This document shows, piece after piece, positions 10,301-18,857 of a DNA stretch of 64,000 nt. The notes beneath the pieces were generated by a model, which searched no databases, was not told where the DNA came from, and was given only the letters and a program-made list of their open reading frames with translations. Origin of the DNA: an uncultured Ignavibacteria bacterium (GTDB lineage Bacteria; Bacteroidota; Ignavibacteria; Kapaibacteriales; Kapaibacteriaceae); contig CALMZQ010000003.1 in the NCBI GenBank assembly GCA_937870915.1, positions 62,001 to 126,000 of the forward strand, read 5' to 3'. The translations under genes and the position numbers were made by a program. Each line of letters begins with the position of its first letter. Within the stretch, counting starts at the first letter, position 1.

Positions 10301-11019
10301 CGGCTCTGAACATCAAGCTTGCGGCGTACATCGGTTCTTCAACTGTTGCGGCACCCACGGTAGGTGCAGACCCACGTGGTGACGTTGTGATCCCGATCAC
10401 TGCCACTACGGTGGAAAATATTGCGTATAACGGTGATCGTACGTTCGAAGGCACATTGATTGTGAATCCGCGACTCTTCCTAGCTCGCACGATCGTAAGC
10501 GACCTCGGTGCATCAGAGATCATCTCTCAGGATATCATCGGCGATCTCAGACATATTCGGTTCCGCGTAAACGGCTCATTTACCCGGACTCAAGAAATCG
10601 CGCGTCTTACGGGGCCGGCAGGACTTGCCGAGACGGACTCCTCACTTCTCTCGTTCGATACCTCTGCCGTTGCATATGGCTCTGCCGTGTCTATGACGTA
10701 TGAAAAGGGGCTTCTCAGGATCCTCAACCCTGATCCCAATAGGCGTATCCTGCATCCAGCCGCATTGGCTGTGAAGAGTGTGGCTCCTCAACCTGCTTCT
10801 GATGACGTACAGATCTCGGTTGTATCGAATATCGAAACAACCGCAGTGCTCACCATGAGTGACCAACAGGGCGTAGTGCATACGATGCGTACAGTACCAC
10901 TTGCTCGTGGAACAACAGTCATCGATATAGATGCACGTGATCTGCCGCCCGGAATTCATATGGTTCTCCTTAACGCAGGACTGAACAGAACATCAACTTC
11001 TGTGGTTGTTATCCGATGA
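7354..11019 (+). CDS. Large secreted protein with WD40-like and choice-of-anchor regions, T9SS tail
   Basis: The product is 1221 aa. The start at 7354 gives MSTTTTTTLHSRFLVACLLV, a signal peptide ending near VVAQ, with AGGAAAG upstream. An earlier in-frame start at 7255 would overlap the ATPase gene. Around residue 280 is VSPNGGENLTPC, a secreted-protein motif. Residues ~350-660 contain repeats like LAFSANGRYLAVAYADGTIAEWD and YGPDGSTLASCSVD, which are WD40-like blades. Residues ~690-1000 contain ICVGDTFAMMLPI and similar beta-sandwich segments. The C-terminal ~80 residues (APQPASDDVQISV ... LPPGIHMVLLNAG) resemble a T9SS sorting domain. It overlaps the OmpA-like gene by ATGA. The function is probably surface or extracellular; no enzyme domain is seen. 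Confidence 0.7.
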   Translation: MSTTTTTTLHSRFLVACLLVGLFAFAKQEVVAQLTLTGVSIPGVGSYIDATQYPVLRVRFRATRAGQPVTLRLSDIYVLEVNAYKGISKLVEESNGTYTAEFATSQFNPVLNSIPTSVSGGVFLYGVNSGDVGSLPVTWSITPDRGGSVFVMDSSFKRVPLYIDFGDVPIGVDSMRKLNVRAFEATRAPNGNERNLRIDTIMTKSNNFRIVWKGSYGTKPPPVSVEAGGDYRFDLYCSPQATGPISDVLTVVYEGGSRFDVMVFANAPSYSATTILQVVSPNGGENLTPCQNVNIRWTGAIQGFHTHAEYTTDNGRTWKYIDSTLDSVIVWRIPPEYSDSSRIRIYQKQGASGARWLRGPSESATNLAFSANGRYLAVAYADGTIAEWDIVTSTIVNSYMAEGVAAPITKISGLAYVGPSRNILAVIDRQSPAKDQIQHFASGIVAPDARADVDLPNVIEIGTDSLGTSAFVVGSMGGRIRVYNALTLTEQTPIVLSAPSSAAKLSANVLTVSLIDGTVLRLDPLTRQEISRYSTDLPNSGGPATNFVGMSRSTRLIALAGIANPGAGNNPQEQRTMIYDTQAETLIRVVYREGSNSVGLTFNPSETFLTLGFAGQPQIQQYDILKRTMAGPIANMPGHGDLMSDIEYGPDGSTLASCSVDKQDNLLLRRIITPENDMSDGVFRILPLDLSSVTISMGTRFIGTNLDTTVTATICNNGPVPAVFENGALLTGSWLVLRDTIANDTLPPGQCLSVRFTAMPRDTGLLVDSLLLSACNVRFSIPVTIQSQDRDLTLGGDMTDFGNICVGDTFAMMLPIVRNNDPIGVTIDGISMSKGVASQFRVRGYTPGATLASGATLNVEILFVPRTAGRDTDDVVITYAGQVNVTRSIRVTGYGSGADINISHPVLAFIPEIAERDVVLTNRSSNDVVLGSAVVNTGAPFTLLTPVPITIRGNDSIVLRIRYDGGVIGSNDALALAFTPCASALNIKLAAYIGSSTVAAPTVGADPRGDVVIPITATTVENIAYNGDRTFEGTLIVNPRLFLARTIVSDLGASEIISQDIIGDLRHIRFRVNGSFTRTQEIARLTGPAGLAETDSSLLSFDTSAVAYGSAVSMTYEKGLLRILNPDPNRRILHPAALAVKSVAPQPASDDVQISVVSNIETTAVLTMSDQQGVVHTMRTVPLARGTTVIDIDARDLPPGIHMVLLNAGLNRTSTSVVVIR

Positions 11020-12956
11020 GCGTACGAACATTTCTTAGCACGTGCGCCATCCTCAGTGCTCTACTTTTCGGTTCGACTGTCGGCTTTGCACAAGCTATCG
11101 ACTCTACCCATACACCGTTGCGCCTCTTTGGCAGCGCCTTTGTAGGTCCAAACCTTCATAGTGGTGAATTCACAGCACTGCCCGGTGTGCCTAACTGCTG
11201 CGTCACTTTTTCATCCGGAGTTGGATTCGGACTCACGATCAATGCCGGGATAGAGACGGAACTCTCGTTAACGGTCTTTGATCGCCCTGTCTATCTTGGG
11301 ATCGGTGCATCGTATCAAATGCTCTCCGGAACCTTCACTGAATCCGAATTCGTTGGGAATATCATCAACGGACCTCTGGTAACACAAGGTGTAGTGGAAC
11401 ACGAACTTGATGCTTCCTACGGTGTAGTAGGAGTTGAACCCTACGTCTCTATACCGATCCTACCAACTGTTCCGCTGAATGTCCATCTGGGTATGATGGC
11501 GGGTATACCACTTGGTGCTACGTACGATCAGAAGCAGACACTGACTTCACCATCCGATCCGGGCTTCACGTTTGAGAATGGGTCTCGTGAACGCAACACC
11601 TCAACGGGTAATCTCGTGGATGCTTCCGGGCTGTATGCCGGTCTCGTTCTTGGATTGTCCTATGAGATCAATTGTGGCAGTGACCTGACGGTATCGCCGG
11701 AGCTCCGATATCAACTTGGCTTGACGAACATCGTATCATCACTCTCGTGGACGGCGAGCTCACTTCGTGGTGGCGCAACGGTGCAGTACAGACTTCCGAA
11801 GTCACCACCACCACCACCACCACCTCCACCACCGCCTCCTCCGGCGCCGGAACCACCACCACCACCTCCGCCAAGTGTCGCTGAGTTGCGATCGCAGGTA
11901 CGAATTGAAGGTCGATCTGAACGCGGAGACACGATAGAGGTTGCTGCGATCAACGAGGTTGTGGCAACCGTGATATACGATGCAGCACCTGTGCTCTACT
12001 TTGAGAAGAACAGCACAGTACCGGTTTCGTCCACGTCGCAGCTAGGAATGTATCAGCAGAACATTATCAGGGCTATCAGATCGTACGTACTGGACCATCC
12101 CAATGATCGACTCACGATCATTGGATCGTCAGCAGCAGATGAAGTCGCCCAACTGTCGCGTGAGCGTGTTTCATGGGCAGTTCGTGAGCTCGGCCTTGGA
12201 GAGGCCAGACTTACAGTGCGTACAGAGCGGCAGACAGCAGCGAAATACCCCGAGCTTCTGGACGAACAACGGTCTATCACCTTCTTGATTAATGATCGTG
12301 CAGTGGTGATTCCGGTGATCCAACGTGATACCACGAGATCTGCATCAGACATCGTACTACCGGTGGCTCACCTCGTGACATGTGAGGCCGGGCCATGCAA
12401 GACGGAGCTCCGTGCTCGCTTTGCGGGAACCGACCTTTCCATTCAAGGATCAGGGCCAGTGTATTCAATTGTTCTTCCGCAGCGATTGCTTCTCACGGAA
12501 GGTCAGACGGAGATACTTGAAGCGAAGGGAACGGTTAAGGATACTACCGGACGCAGTGTTTCATCGTCTGATGTAGTCATCATTGCACCACGTGTGAAGT
12601 CAAGATCTGAAGTTCGCACTACTGTTACGCCTCAACGTCTTGACGGAGAGCCTATTCTACTTGGGCACTTTGCATTCGACGGCACGAGCTTCATCACAAC
12701 CAACGATGCTGGTGTGGAGGTCGTTCGGAAGGCTCTCAAGGACGGCAAGAAGGTATCGTTGCTTGCAAGTGCTGATAACTGTGGACTTGCAGAGTACAAC
12801 CAAGAGCTTGTTCAGCGTAGGGCTCGGGCCGCCCTTGAGCTTCTAGGCGTTCGAGAACAAGATGTGTTCATCTCAACCATCTGCACCACGGCAGACGCCA
12901 ATACGACACCAATGGACCGCATTTCCAATCGCAGTGTCCGTGCAATCATTCGATAG
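11016..12956 (+). CDS. OmpA-family envelope protein: N-terminal barrel, polyproline linker, OmpA-like C-terminus
   Basis: The 646-aa protein starts with a signal peptide ending near GFAQ. Residues ~30-260 have alternating hydrophobic strands and a conserved YQMLSG/GLVLGLSYEI pattern typical of outer-membrane beta-barrels. A proline run (residues ~264-286) separates this from a C-terminal half with two OmpA-like peptidoglycan-binding-type segments: LYFEKNSTVPVS ... LTIIGSSAADE ... SRERV, and HFAFDGTSFITTNDAG ... ASADNCG ... QRRARAALELLGV. The expected role is anchoring the outer membrane to peptidoglycan. It is translationally coupled to the preceding secreted protein, which suggests the two act together at the surface. 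Confidence 0.75.
   Translation: MSVRTFLSTCAILSALLFGSTVGFAQAIDSTHTPLRLFGSAFVGPNLHSGEFTALPGVPNCCVTFSSGVGFGLTINAGIETELSLTVFDRPVYLGIGASYQMLSGTFTESEFVGNIINGPLVTQGVVEHELDASYGVVGVEPYVSIPILPTVPLNVHLGMMAGIPLGATYDQKQTLTSPSDPGFTFENGSRERNTSTGNLVDASGLYAGLVLGLSYEINCGSDLTVSPELRYQLGLTNIVSSLSWTASSLRGGATVQYRLPKSPPPPPPPPPPPPPAPEPPPPPPPSVAELRSQVRIEGRSERGDTIEVAAINEVVATVIYDAAPVLYFEKNSTVPVSSTSQLGMYQQNIIRAIRSYVLDHPNDRLTIIGSSAADEVAQLSRERVSWAVRELGLGEARLTVRTERQTAAKYPELLDEQRSITFLINDRAVVIPVIQRDTTRSASDIVLPVAHLVTCEAGPCKTELRARFAGTDLSIQGSGPVYSIVLPQRLLLTEGQTEILEAKGTVKDTTGRSVSSSDVVIIAPRVKSRSEVRTTVTPQRLDGEPILLGHFAFDGTSFITTNDAGVEVVRKALKDGKKVSLLASADNCGLAEYNQELVQRRARAALELLGVREQDVFISTICTTADANTTPMDRISNRSVRAIIR
11805..11872 (+). repeat. 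CCA/CCT microsatellite encoding a polyproline linker
   Basis: About 23 mostly CCN proline codons, beginning with eight CCA units in a row, encode an almost pure proline spacer interrupted by APE. Runs of identical triplets are prone to slippage, which would change linker length in whole codons without a frameshift. Confidence 0.8.
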
Positions 12957-12963
12957 GAAGCTT

Positions 12964-14112
12964 ATGCTCTTGCGCACAGACTTTCTGCTTCGTGACGATG
13001 TTGTCTTTCTCAATCATGGTTCGTTTGGAGCTTGCCCACGGGTGATCCTCGATGAACAGCGTAGGTGGATTGACCGACTCGAACATCAACCGGTGTTGTT
13101 CTTTCGGCAACTCACAGGACTGATGCGTACGGCACGTGAGGCCATGGCAGACTACATTGGCGCGCGTCCAGAGGATCTCGTCTTTGTAACGAACTCCACC
13201 TTCGGAGTGAACGTTGCAGCTCATGCATTTGGCGAGATGCTAACGACCGGAGACGAGGTCCTTACAACCGATCATGAGTATGGAGCTTGTGATCGCGCAT
13301 GGTCGCAGTATTGCACAGCAAAGGGCATACGTTACATACGGGCCGAGATTCCATTCCCAGCGCCACATTCAGACGAGATCGCAGATATCATTTGGAAGAA
13401 GGTAACACCACTGACAAAGGTGCTCTTTGTCAGTCATATCACTTCACCAACAGCAATTCGTTTGCCCATAGAAGAGCTTTGTAAACGAGCGCGAGCGGGC
13501 GGGATCAAGACCGTGATCGATGGATCACATGCACCAGGACACATTCCGCTCGATCTCTCAACCCTTCAAGCGGATATCTATACTGCAAACTGTCACAAAT
13601 GGATGTGTACGCCTAAAGGCTCTGCCTTTTTATGGATCACACCTGAACTCAAGAATTCCATACCACCGCTGGTTGTGAGTTGGGGAGACGTGATACCCAC
13701 ACATGGTGATGGTGCATTTGTAGATGAACATGAATATCTCGGTACACGAGATGTGAGCCCCTTCCTCACTGTTCCATTTGCGATCTCATGGATGAAGGAC
13801 CAAGATTGGCCAAGCGTCCAACAGAACGCACGATACCTAGCTAGTGAGGCAATGAAGGGGCTAATGTCTATACCGGGGATCCAAGCGATCCGTGTGAATG
13901 GTCAGGACCCTCTCCTTCAAATGACAACGGTGCTGCTTCCTGAAAGGACGGATACCGACCATATGAAGGAGTGGCTCTATACAGAACAAGCCATCGAGGT
14001 TGTTGTCCATCGATGGCTTGGCCGTCCAATTCTTCGTTGCAGTACTCATGCTCATACATCTGCTTCAGACATCGAAAGACTCGTACAGGCTGTGCAGACG
14101 TATCTGCAGTAG
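12964..14112 (+). CDS. Class V PLP-dependent aminotransferase (isopenicillin-N epimerase-like)
   Basis: The 382-aa protein is started at 12964 because AGGAAG lies just upstream and the N-terminus then reads MLLRTDFLLRDDVVFLNHGSFG, with the NHGS(F)G motif of the class V family. The cofactor lysine is in TANCHKWMCTPKG, and the aspartate that contacts the pyridine ring is in VIDGSHAPGHIPLDL. These are the standard fold-type I landmarks. The enzyme family covers isopenicillin-N epimerases, cysteine desulfurases and related aminotransferases; the substrate cannot be told. The start is 7 nt after the OmpA-like stop, so it may be co-transcribed. It converges on a minus-strand gene 4 nt beyond its stop. 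Confidence 0.8.
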   Translation: MLLRTDFLLRDDVVFLNHGSFGACPRVILDEQRRWIDRLEHQPVLFFRQLTGLMRTAREAMADYIGARPEDLVFVTNSTFGVNVAAHAFGEMLTTGDEVLTTDHEYGACDRAWSQYCTAKGIRYIRAEIPFPAPHSDEIADIIWKKVTPLTKVLFVSHITSPTAIRLPIEELCKRARAGGIKTVIDGSHAPGHIPLDLSTLQADIYTANCHKWMCTPKGSAFLWITPELKNSIPPLVVSWGDVIPTHGDGAFVDEHEYLGTRDVSPFLTVPFAISWMKDQDWPSVQQNARYLASEAMKGLMSIPGIQAIRVNGQDPLLQMTTVLLPERTDTDHMKEWLYTEQAIEVVVHRWLGRPILRCSTHAHTSASDIERLVQAVQTYLQ

Positions 14113-14116
14113 CAGA

Positions 14117-14332
14117 TCAGGCTTGAACTTGAATATCCTTTTCCTCACGGATCTTCTTCAGGAATTGTTCCATGAAGGTCAATGAGTCTGGTAGATTAAG
14201 GCTAAGCTGTGCGCCACCGTTGAGCTCGAGATCAACATAGATCTCCATGTCGTGGTACTTATAAACCACATTGATGTCATGGATGTCTGTGAATGGCACT
14301 ACATGCTTGCCAAAACGAAATATTGTCGTCAT
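14117..14332 (-). CDS. 71-aa conserved-looking hypothetical protein
   Basis: A strong AAGGAGG Shine-Dalgarno sits 6 nt before the ATG at 14332, which fixes the start; a longer open frame upstream has no support. The product, starting MTTIFRFGKHVVPFTDIH, is small, has no signal peptide and ends with a lysine-rich EQFLKKIREEKD helix. No family is recognised. It is downstream of upp in the same direction, 88 nt from the upp stop. Confidence 0.6.
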   Translation of the reverse strand: MTTIFRFGKHVVPFTDIHDINVVYKYHDMEIYVDLELNGGAQLSLNLPDSLTFMEQFLKKIREEKDIQVQA

Positions 14333-14420
14333 ATCGGCCTCCTTCCATCTGGAAGTTCGTACAAGATGAATGAACTGCCAGTAACATAATAAGGTTTGGG
14401 ATTTACAACACTGACTTTTG

Positions 14421-15041
14421 TCACAGTGTACCGAAAAGTCTGTCGCCCGCATCACCAAGCCCCGGCATGATATAGCCGACATCGTTGAGCTGTCGGTCAA
14501 GGGCAGCAGAGACAATCAAGACGTTGGGATGTTCATCTTGAATGCGCGTGATTCCTTCAGGAGCGGCAATCAAACACGCTGCGATGATGCGCTGATGGGG
14601 GAGTTCACGGAGCAGACCGAGGGTTGCCGTCATACTTCCGCCCGTTGCCAACATGGGGTCGATCACAATAAACGTTGTTGCACTGTCTGAGGGCGGGAGG
14701 TTTCGATAATATTCGGCCGGGGCAAGAGTTTCCTCGTTGCGTTTGAGTCCAATGAAACCTACGGAGGCATCCGGACAGATCGTTAGGAACGGGTCGAGAA
14801 GTCCAAGGCCAGCTCTGAGAATAGGAACGATCACCACCCTGCCATCGATCACCGAACACGTCGTTGTTTCGATCGGAGTTGTGACGGATATCTCCTTGCT
14901 AGGTATGTGACGCGAGGTCTCAACAGCGAGATGAAGTCCGATGCGATGAACAGCGGCCCGAAAAACGTCGATAGGAGTGGAACTGTTACGGATAGTTGCT
15001 AGATCCGTAGACAAGGCCGTACCTGAGAGGATGATCGACAT
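14421..15041 (-). CDS. upp: Uracil phosphoribosyltransferase
   Basis: The 206-aa protein matches the usual length of Upp. The PRPP-binding loop is visible as VIDPMLATGGSMTATL, and the uracil-binding C-terminal segment as YIMPGLGDAGDRLFGT. The segment VPILRAGLGLLDP is also diagnostic. It converts uracil and PRPP to UMP for pyrimidine salvage. It lies 3 nt after the tatD-fusion stop, the fourth gene of the dnaX-bcp-tatD-upp run. Confidence 0.95.
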   Translation of the reverse strand: MSIILSGTALSTDLATIRNSSTPIDVFRAAVHRIGLHLAVETSRHIPSKEISVTTPIETTTCSVIDGRVVIVPILRAGLGLLDPFLTICPDASVGFIGLKRNEETLAPAEYYRNLPPSDSATTFIVIDPMLATGGSMTATLGLLRELPHQRIIAACLIAAPEGITRIQDEHPNVLIVSAALDRQLNDVGYIMPGLGDAGDRLFGTL

Positions 15042-15044
15042 TGC

Positions 15045-16649
15045 TTAGAACTGCGGGAAGAACATGATGGAAAGCCGAGGGATCGAATATATCGTTGTGA
15101 TGTCGGCTTTATCCACGGAATGCTGCGAGGGATTCTCAGGATTGTAATGCAGCATCACTCCCGGTCGATTTGGGTCTTCAACGATGTAGGTCTGATCTTC
15201 ACCCTCGATTACAGGATACGTAGCGATGATCACATCGCGGTTTGTACCAAACATGAAGTTAAACCGAACATTGACCATTGGATAGAAGAGGCCAATGGGA
15301 GTTGGAATGTTTACACCGATCCCCATTCCAACGTTGACACCAAACTGCGTGCTCGATACCTTCCCATCGCTCTGTGCTGCAAACGTTGCACCTGCTTGAG
15401 GAACAAAGTTCACCTTGTTGTAGGGGTTAAGTGAGTAGAGGAACGACCCCTCTATGATGTTCGTAACGATAGGTGCTAGGCCATACAACTCACGATCGCC
15501 AACGTTCTCTGTATAGAGGTAGGTTGCTTCGAGGATGATACGGTCTGAGGCCTGGTACATCGCGGTACCGCCAAGGCTTAGGAGTCCGTTATACGAGAAC
15601 GAGGCAGACGGACCACTATCCTGTGGGAATGTAACCCAGCTTTGTGGAGTGGTTGTTCCTTGTATAGCCCGATAATACCGTTGGGTATACGTCTGCTGCT
15701 CTACAACCGTATTTGAACCGATAGTGATGCCAAAGGCGTACGTACGCGGCTTGACGAATTTTGACCAGCCGATCGAATCGATCTCATAGTTCTCGATAGC
15801 GATCTCCCAATCCGTGTCATTCTCGTAGTCTTCGTCGATAGGTTTCTTGGGCTGCGCCGAGGCGGCTAGCGACCACAGGAGAAGAACGACCGACAGGGCG
15901 AAGAATCGCCGTGCCGTTGCCGTTGTTGTGGTCAGGACTTCCATCAGGGACATACCTTTGATCTCCGCTAGTTTCTCCGCAACGAGGCGGACATAGAATG
16001 GTTCGTTTCTGGTGCCTCGATGAGGCACCGGCGTCATATACGGGGCGTCTGTCTCGATCATCACTCGACCAATCGGTACACGTTGCACCACATCGTTGAG
16101 TGTAGACTTCTTGAACGTGATATTCCCCGTGAACGAGATATGCATGTCTAGGGAAAGCGCACGTTCAAGAACCGAAACATCACTTGAGAAACAGTGGAGG
16201 ACTCCGCGAAGAGTTCCGTCCTGCTCCTCCTCAATAATGTTGAGAACGTCCTGATCCGAGTCGCGATTATGCACGATGATCGGCAGGTTATGCCGTTTCG
16301 CAATGCGAATCTGCTCGCGAAAGTACAACTTCTGCACGTCGGGACTGCAGAAGTCGTAGTAGTAGTCCAGGCCGATCTCACCAATGGCTACAACCTTTGG
16401 TTCTGTGCATTGGGCTTCTACGTCTGCGAGATCCGACTCGTTCACCTCTCCGGCATGATGAGGGTGAATGCCCACACCACGGACGAGGAATGGGTACGAA
16501 TCCACAATGGATTTGAGTTTCGCTCTGCGTGCGGGCTGGATATCTGGGACCACGATCATCTCAATACCAGAATCGTGGGCGCGGTGCAACATTTCGTCGC
16601 GATCGTCATCAAATGCATCCGCGTCGATATGGGAGTGCGTATCGATCAC
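15045..16649 (-). CDS. tatD: TatD-family nuclease fused in frame to a predicted outer-membrane protein
   Basis: One open frame of 534 codons starts with GTG at 16649, overlapping the bcp stop (GTGA). Residues 1-252 are a full-length TatD metal-dependent DNase: DTHSHID, GEIGLDYYY, IVHNRD, LHCFSSD and ETDAPY give the metal ligands, and it ends with the family-typical TATARRFFAL. With no stop, the frame continues as SVVLLLWSLAASAQ, a perfect signal-peptide core and cleavage site, then about 270 residues of alternating polar/hydrophobic strands (YRAIQGTTTPQSW, FVPQAGATFAA, FYPMVNVRFNFMFG) ending in FPQF, like an outer-membrane barrel. An internal ATG at 15944 (M236), with AAAGG about 10 nt upstream, could start the second protein with tatD's last codons doubling as its signal peptide. 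Confidence 0.75.
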   Translation of the reverse strand: MIDTHSHIDADAFDDDRDEMLHRAHDSGIEMIVVPDIQPARRAKLKSIVDSYPFLVRGVGIHPHHAGEVNESDLADVEAQCTEPKVVAIGEIGLDYYYDFCSPDVQKLYFREQIRIAKRHNLPIIVHNRDSDQDVLNIIEEEQDGTLRGVLHCFSSDVSVLERALSLDMHISFTGNITFKKSTLNDVVQRVPIGRVMIETDAPYMTPVPHRGTRNEPFYVRLVAEKLAEIKGMSLMEVLTTTTATARRFFALSVVLLLWSLAASAQPKKPIDEDYENDTDWEIAIENYEIDSIGWSKFVKPRTYAFGITIGSNTVVEQQTYTQRYYRAIQGTTTPQSWVTFPQDSGPSASFSYNGLLSLGGTAMYQASDRIILEATYLYTENVGDRELYGLAPIVTNIIEGSFLYSLNPYNKVNFVPQAGATFAAQSDGKVSSTQFGVNVGMGIGVNIPTPIGLFYPMVNVRFNFMFGTNRDVIIATYPVIEGEDQTYIVEDPNRPGVMLHYNPENPSQHSVDKADITTIYSIPRLSIMFFPQF

Positions 16650-17116
16650 GCGCCAAACTCGGAGAGGGCTTCAAACACGGCATCAACATGCCCCTTCACT
16701 TTCACCTTTTCAAACGTACGAGTGATAACACCCTTAGGATCGATGAGATAGGTAGTGCGGACAACACCCATATAGGTTCTGCCATACATGGACTTCTCCT
16801 TCCACACATCGAACGATTCACAGATGGAATGGTCTGGGTCTGAAAGGAGCGGAAAGGTAAGGTCAAATTTCTTCTTGAACTTGTCGTGTGATACAACAGA
16901 GTCCGGGCTCACACCAACAACCTGAACGCCCTTGCGTTTGAGGCGCTTCAAGGAGTCACGAAAGTCACAGGCTTCCGCTGTACACGCCGTTGTATCGTCC
17001 TTTGGATAGAAGTACAGAACCGTCCAAAGCCCCTTACAATCCTTCAATGCGAATGATCCATTTCCATCCGTGGCTCCTTTGAATGCAGGTGCCTTTGTTC
17101 CTTCTGCCAGTGCCAT
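16646..17116 (-). CDS. bcp: Thioredoxin-dependent peroxiredoxin (BCP/PrxQ type)
   Basis: The 156-aa protein has the peroxidatic cysteine C45 and resolving cysteine C50 in DDTTACTAEACDFRD, the spacing of the BCP/PrxQ class, and the conserved FYPKDDT just before. It reduces peroxides using thioredoxin, in the cytoplasm. It follows dnaX after 5 nt and overlaps the GTG start of tatD by 4 nt, so it belongs to the dnaX operon. The active site has TACT where TPGCT is more common. Confidence 0.92.
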   Translation of the reverse strand: MALAEGTKAPAFKGATDGNGSFALKDCKGLWTVLYFYPKDDTTACTAEACDFRDSLKRLKRKGVQVVGVSPDSVVSHDKFKKKFDLTFPLLSDPDHSICESFDVWKEKSMYGRTYMGVVRTTYLIDPKGVITRTFEKVKVKGHVDAVFEALSEFGA

Positions 17117-17121
17117 GATGT

Positions 17122-18834
17122 TCAGTTCCCGGGCGTAGAAGCCCTGCGTGCTTTGAAGAGGTCGATGAGCGTGCGCTCAATAGGCAGCAAATCTTCGTCC
17201 ATCGCTGCCGGTGCCTGCGAAGACGATGAAGGCGCTGCATTATCGTTTGTGGTAACAGAGCGCTCAATGGCACGTGGCATCACTAACTGGACGCCAAGTG
17301 CAACTCCATACGTAGCAACGAGATGAGCCTTTAGCGCGGGCAACTTGTCATCCAAACGGTGATGGACAATCTCTGCTTGTGGACGGAGAACGATACCTAC
17401 GTCCGTGAAGTCAACAGTGAGCATGTTTTGCTTCACGGACGATCTCACAAAGGATAGATGCTCCGGAAGTGACTCAAGCACATCGGCCCAGCGTTTTGCA
17501 AGGTTGCCAGACGTCATGGAGTTCACCGGGGCCTGGTGAGCCCGCACCACAACCGGGTTCCCGATGCGAATGGGAAGGGGCTGGGCAGCTGCCACGCCCC
17601 CTACGATATTTTGTGAGGCGGAACTGGGGATGGATGGAGGGGGTGATACCGGTCTTGGCACACCTTGGCCGGTTGATCCGATCTGAGCCAGAACCCTGCC
17701 GAGATCTACAGCGGAATCCATAGACGCCAGTTGTACCAGTGTAAACTCAAAACGTACACGAGGCTGTGGTGGGTTCTGACGGAGAACTGCCTCGCCTTGG
17801 GTGATGAACGTCATGATCCGAAGGACGTCTGCCTTGGTGAACAGGGCTGCCTCGGCTGTGTATCGATCAAGATCCGACGCGGATTCCTCGATCAGTCCAG
17901 TGCCTTGCGTTGTGATTACCGTGAGGATGTTGCGGAAGTGTTCTAACAGTCCAATCAAACACTCCTGAAGATCGTAACCTCGTTGTACCACCTGACGTGC
18001 CAGGTGGAACATCTTTGGTATGTCGTGCAGACGTACGGCCTCACTTAGTGCAAAGAAAAAGTCGAGGTCGATCAGGTGGAGCGCTGCACTTACATCAGAA
18101 ATCGTGATAGACTTCCCGCAGAACGACACAACTTGGTCGAAGATCGACTGCGAGTCGCGCATCGATCCATCTGCCTTTTTGGCAACTGACACTAGTGAGG
18201 CATCGTCTACTTCAATGCCCTCTGCGTCTGCGATGTGACGGAGGTGTCCGGTGATGGTCTCAATCTCCATCCGCCGGAAATCAAAACGTTGACATCTGCT
18301 CAGGATGGTGGCCGGTACCTTGTGGATCTCCGTTGTAGCAAAGACGAATATCAAGTGTTCAGGGGGCTCTTCTAACGTCTTGAGGAGGGCGTTGAAAGCC
18401 GCAGTGGACAGCATGTGGACTTCGTCGATGATGTACATCTTGTAGCGACCGGACATCGGCGCATATTTCGCGTTGTCGCGTAGTTTGCGCACATCGTCCA
18501 CCGAGTTGTTCGATGCCCCGTCGATTTCAATGATGTCCACACTCCGGCCATCAAGCATGTCCGTACAGGATGGGCAGGCATTACATGGCTCGTGGTCGAC
18601 GCTATTGGTACAGTTCAAGGCTCGCGCCAAGATCCGGGCACAGGTCGTTTTGCCCACACCACGAGGTCCGGTGAACAGGTATGCATGATGTATGCGCCCA
18701 GTACCGATCGCGTTTTTGAGTGTGGTTGTGATATGCTCCTGGCCAACCACATCGGAAAACCGAAGTGGACGCCATTTTCGAGCTGTAACGATGTAACGTT
18801 GTTCTTCTGACATAGTCTTCTGTGATGCAACCAT
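17122..18834 (-). CDS. dnaX: DNA polymerase III subunit gamma/tau
   Basis: The protein is 570 aa from ATG 18834, or 563 aa from the in-frame ATG at 18813, which gives the family-typical MSEEQRYIVTARKWRP. Visible are Walker A GPRGVGKTTCARILARALNC, the zinc-binding CNACPSC loop, Walker B IIDEVHML and SRCQRFDFRR. It is the clamp-loader ATPase of the replicative polymerase. Residues ~380-450 are a Pro/Ser-rich linker, with a tau-like tail after it. A TATTTCG box lies 8 nt upstream of 18834 (minus strand), which slightly favours the longer start as leaderless; the shorter one has only a weak AGAAG. It heads the operon dnaX-bcp-tatD-upp. Confidence 0.93.
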   Translation of the reverse strand: MVASQKTMSEEQRYIVTARKWRPLRFSDVVGQEHITTTLKNAIGTGRIHHAYLFTGPRGVGKTTCARILARALNCTNSVDHEPCNACPSCTDMLDGRSVDIIEIDGASNNSVDDVRKLRDNAKYAPMSGRYKMYIIDEVHMLSTAAFNALLKTLEEPPEHLIFVFATTEIHKVPATILSRCQRFDFRRMEIETITGHLRHIADAEGIEVDDASLVSVAKKADGSMRDSQSIFDQVVSFCGKSITISDVSAALHLIDLDFFFALSEAVRLHDIPKMFHLARQVVQRGYDLQECLIGLLEHFRNILTVITTQGTGLIEESASDLDRYTAEAALFTKADVLRIMTFITQGEAVLRQNPPQPRVRFEFTLVQLASMDSAVDLGRVLAQIGSTGQGVPRPVSPPPSIPSSASQNIVGGVAAAQPLPIRIGNPVVVRAHQAPVNSMTSGNLAKRWADVLESLPEHLSFVRSSVKQNMLTVDFTDVGIVLRPQAEIVHHRLDDKLPALKAHLVATYGVALGVQLVMPRAIERSVTTNDNAAPSSSSQAPAAMDEDLLPIERTLIDLFKARRASTPGN

Positions 18835-18857
18835 TCAAACTGCGAAATAGGACCGCC

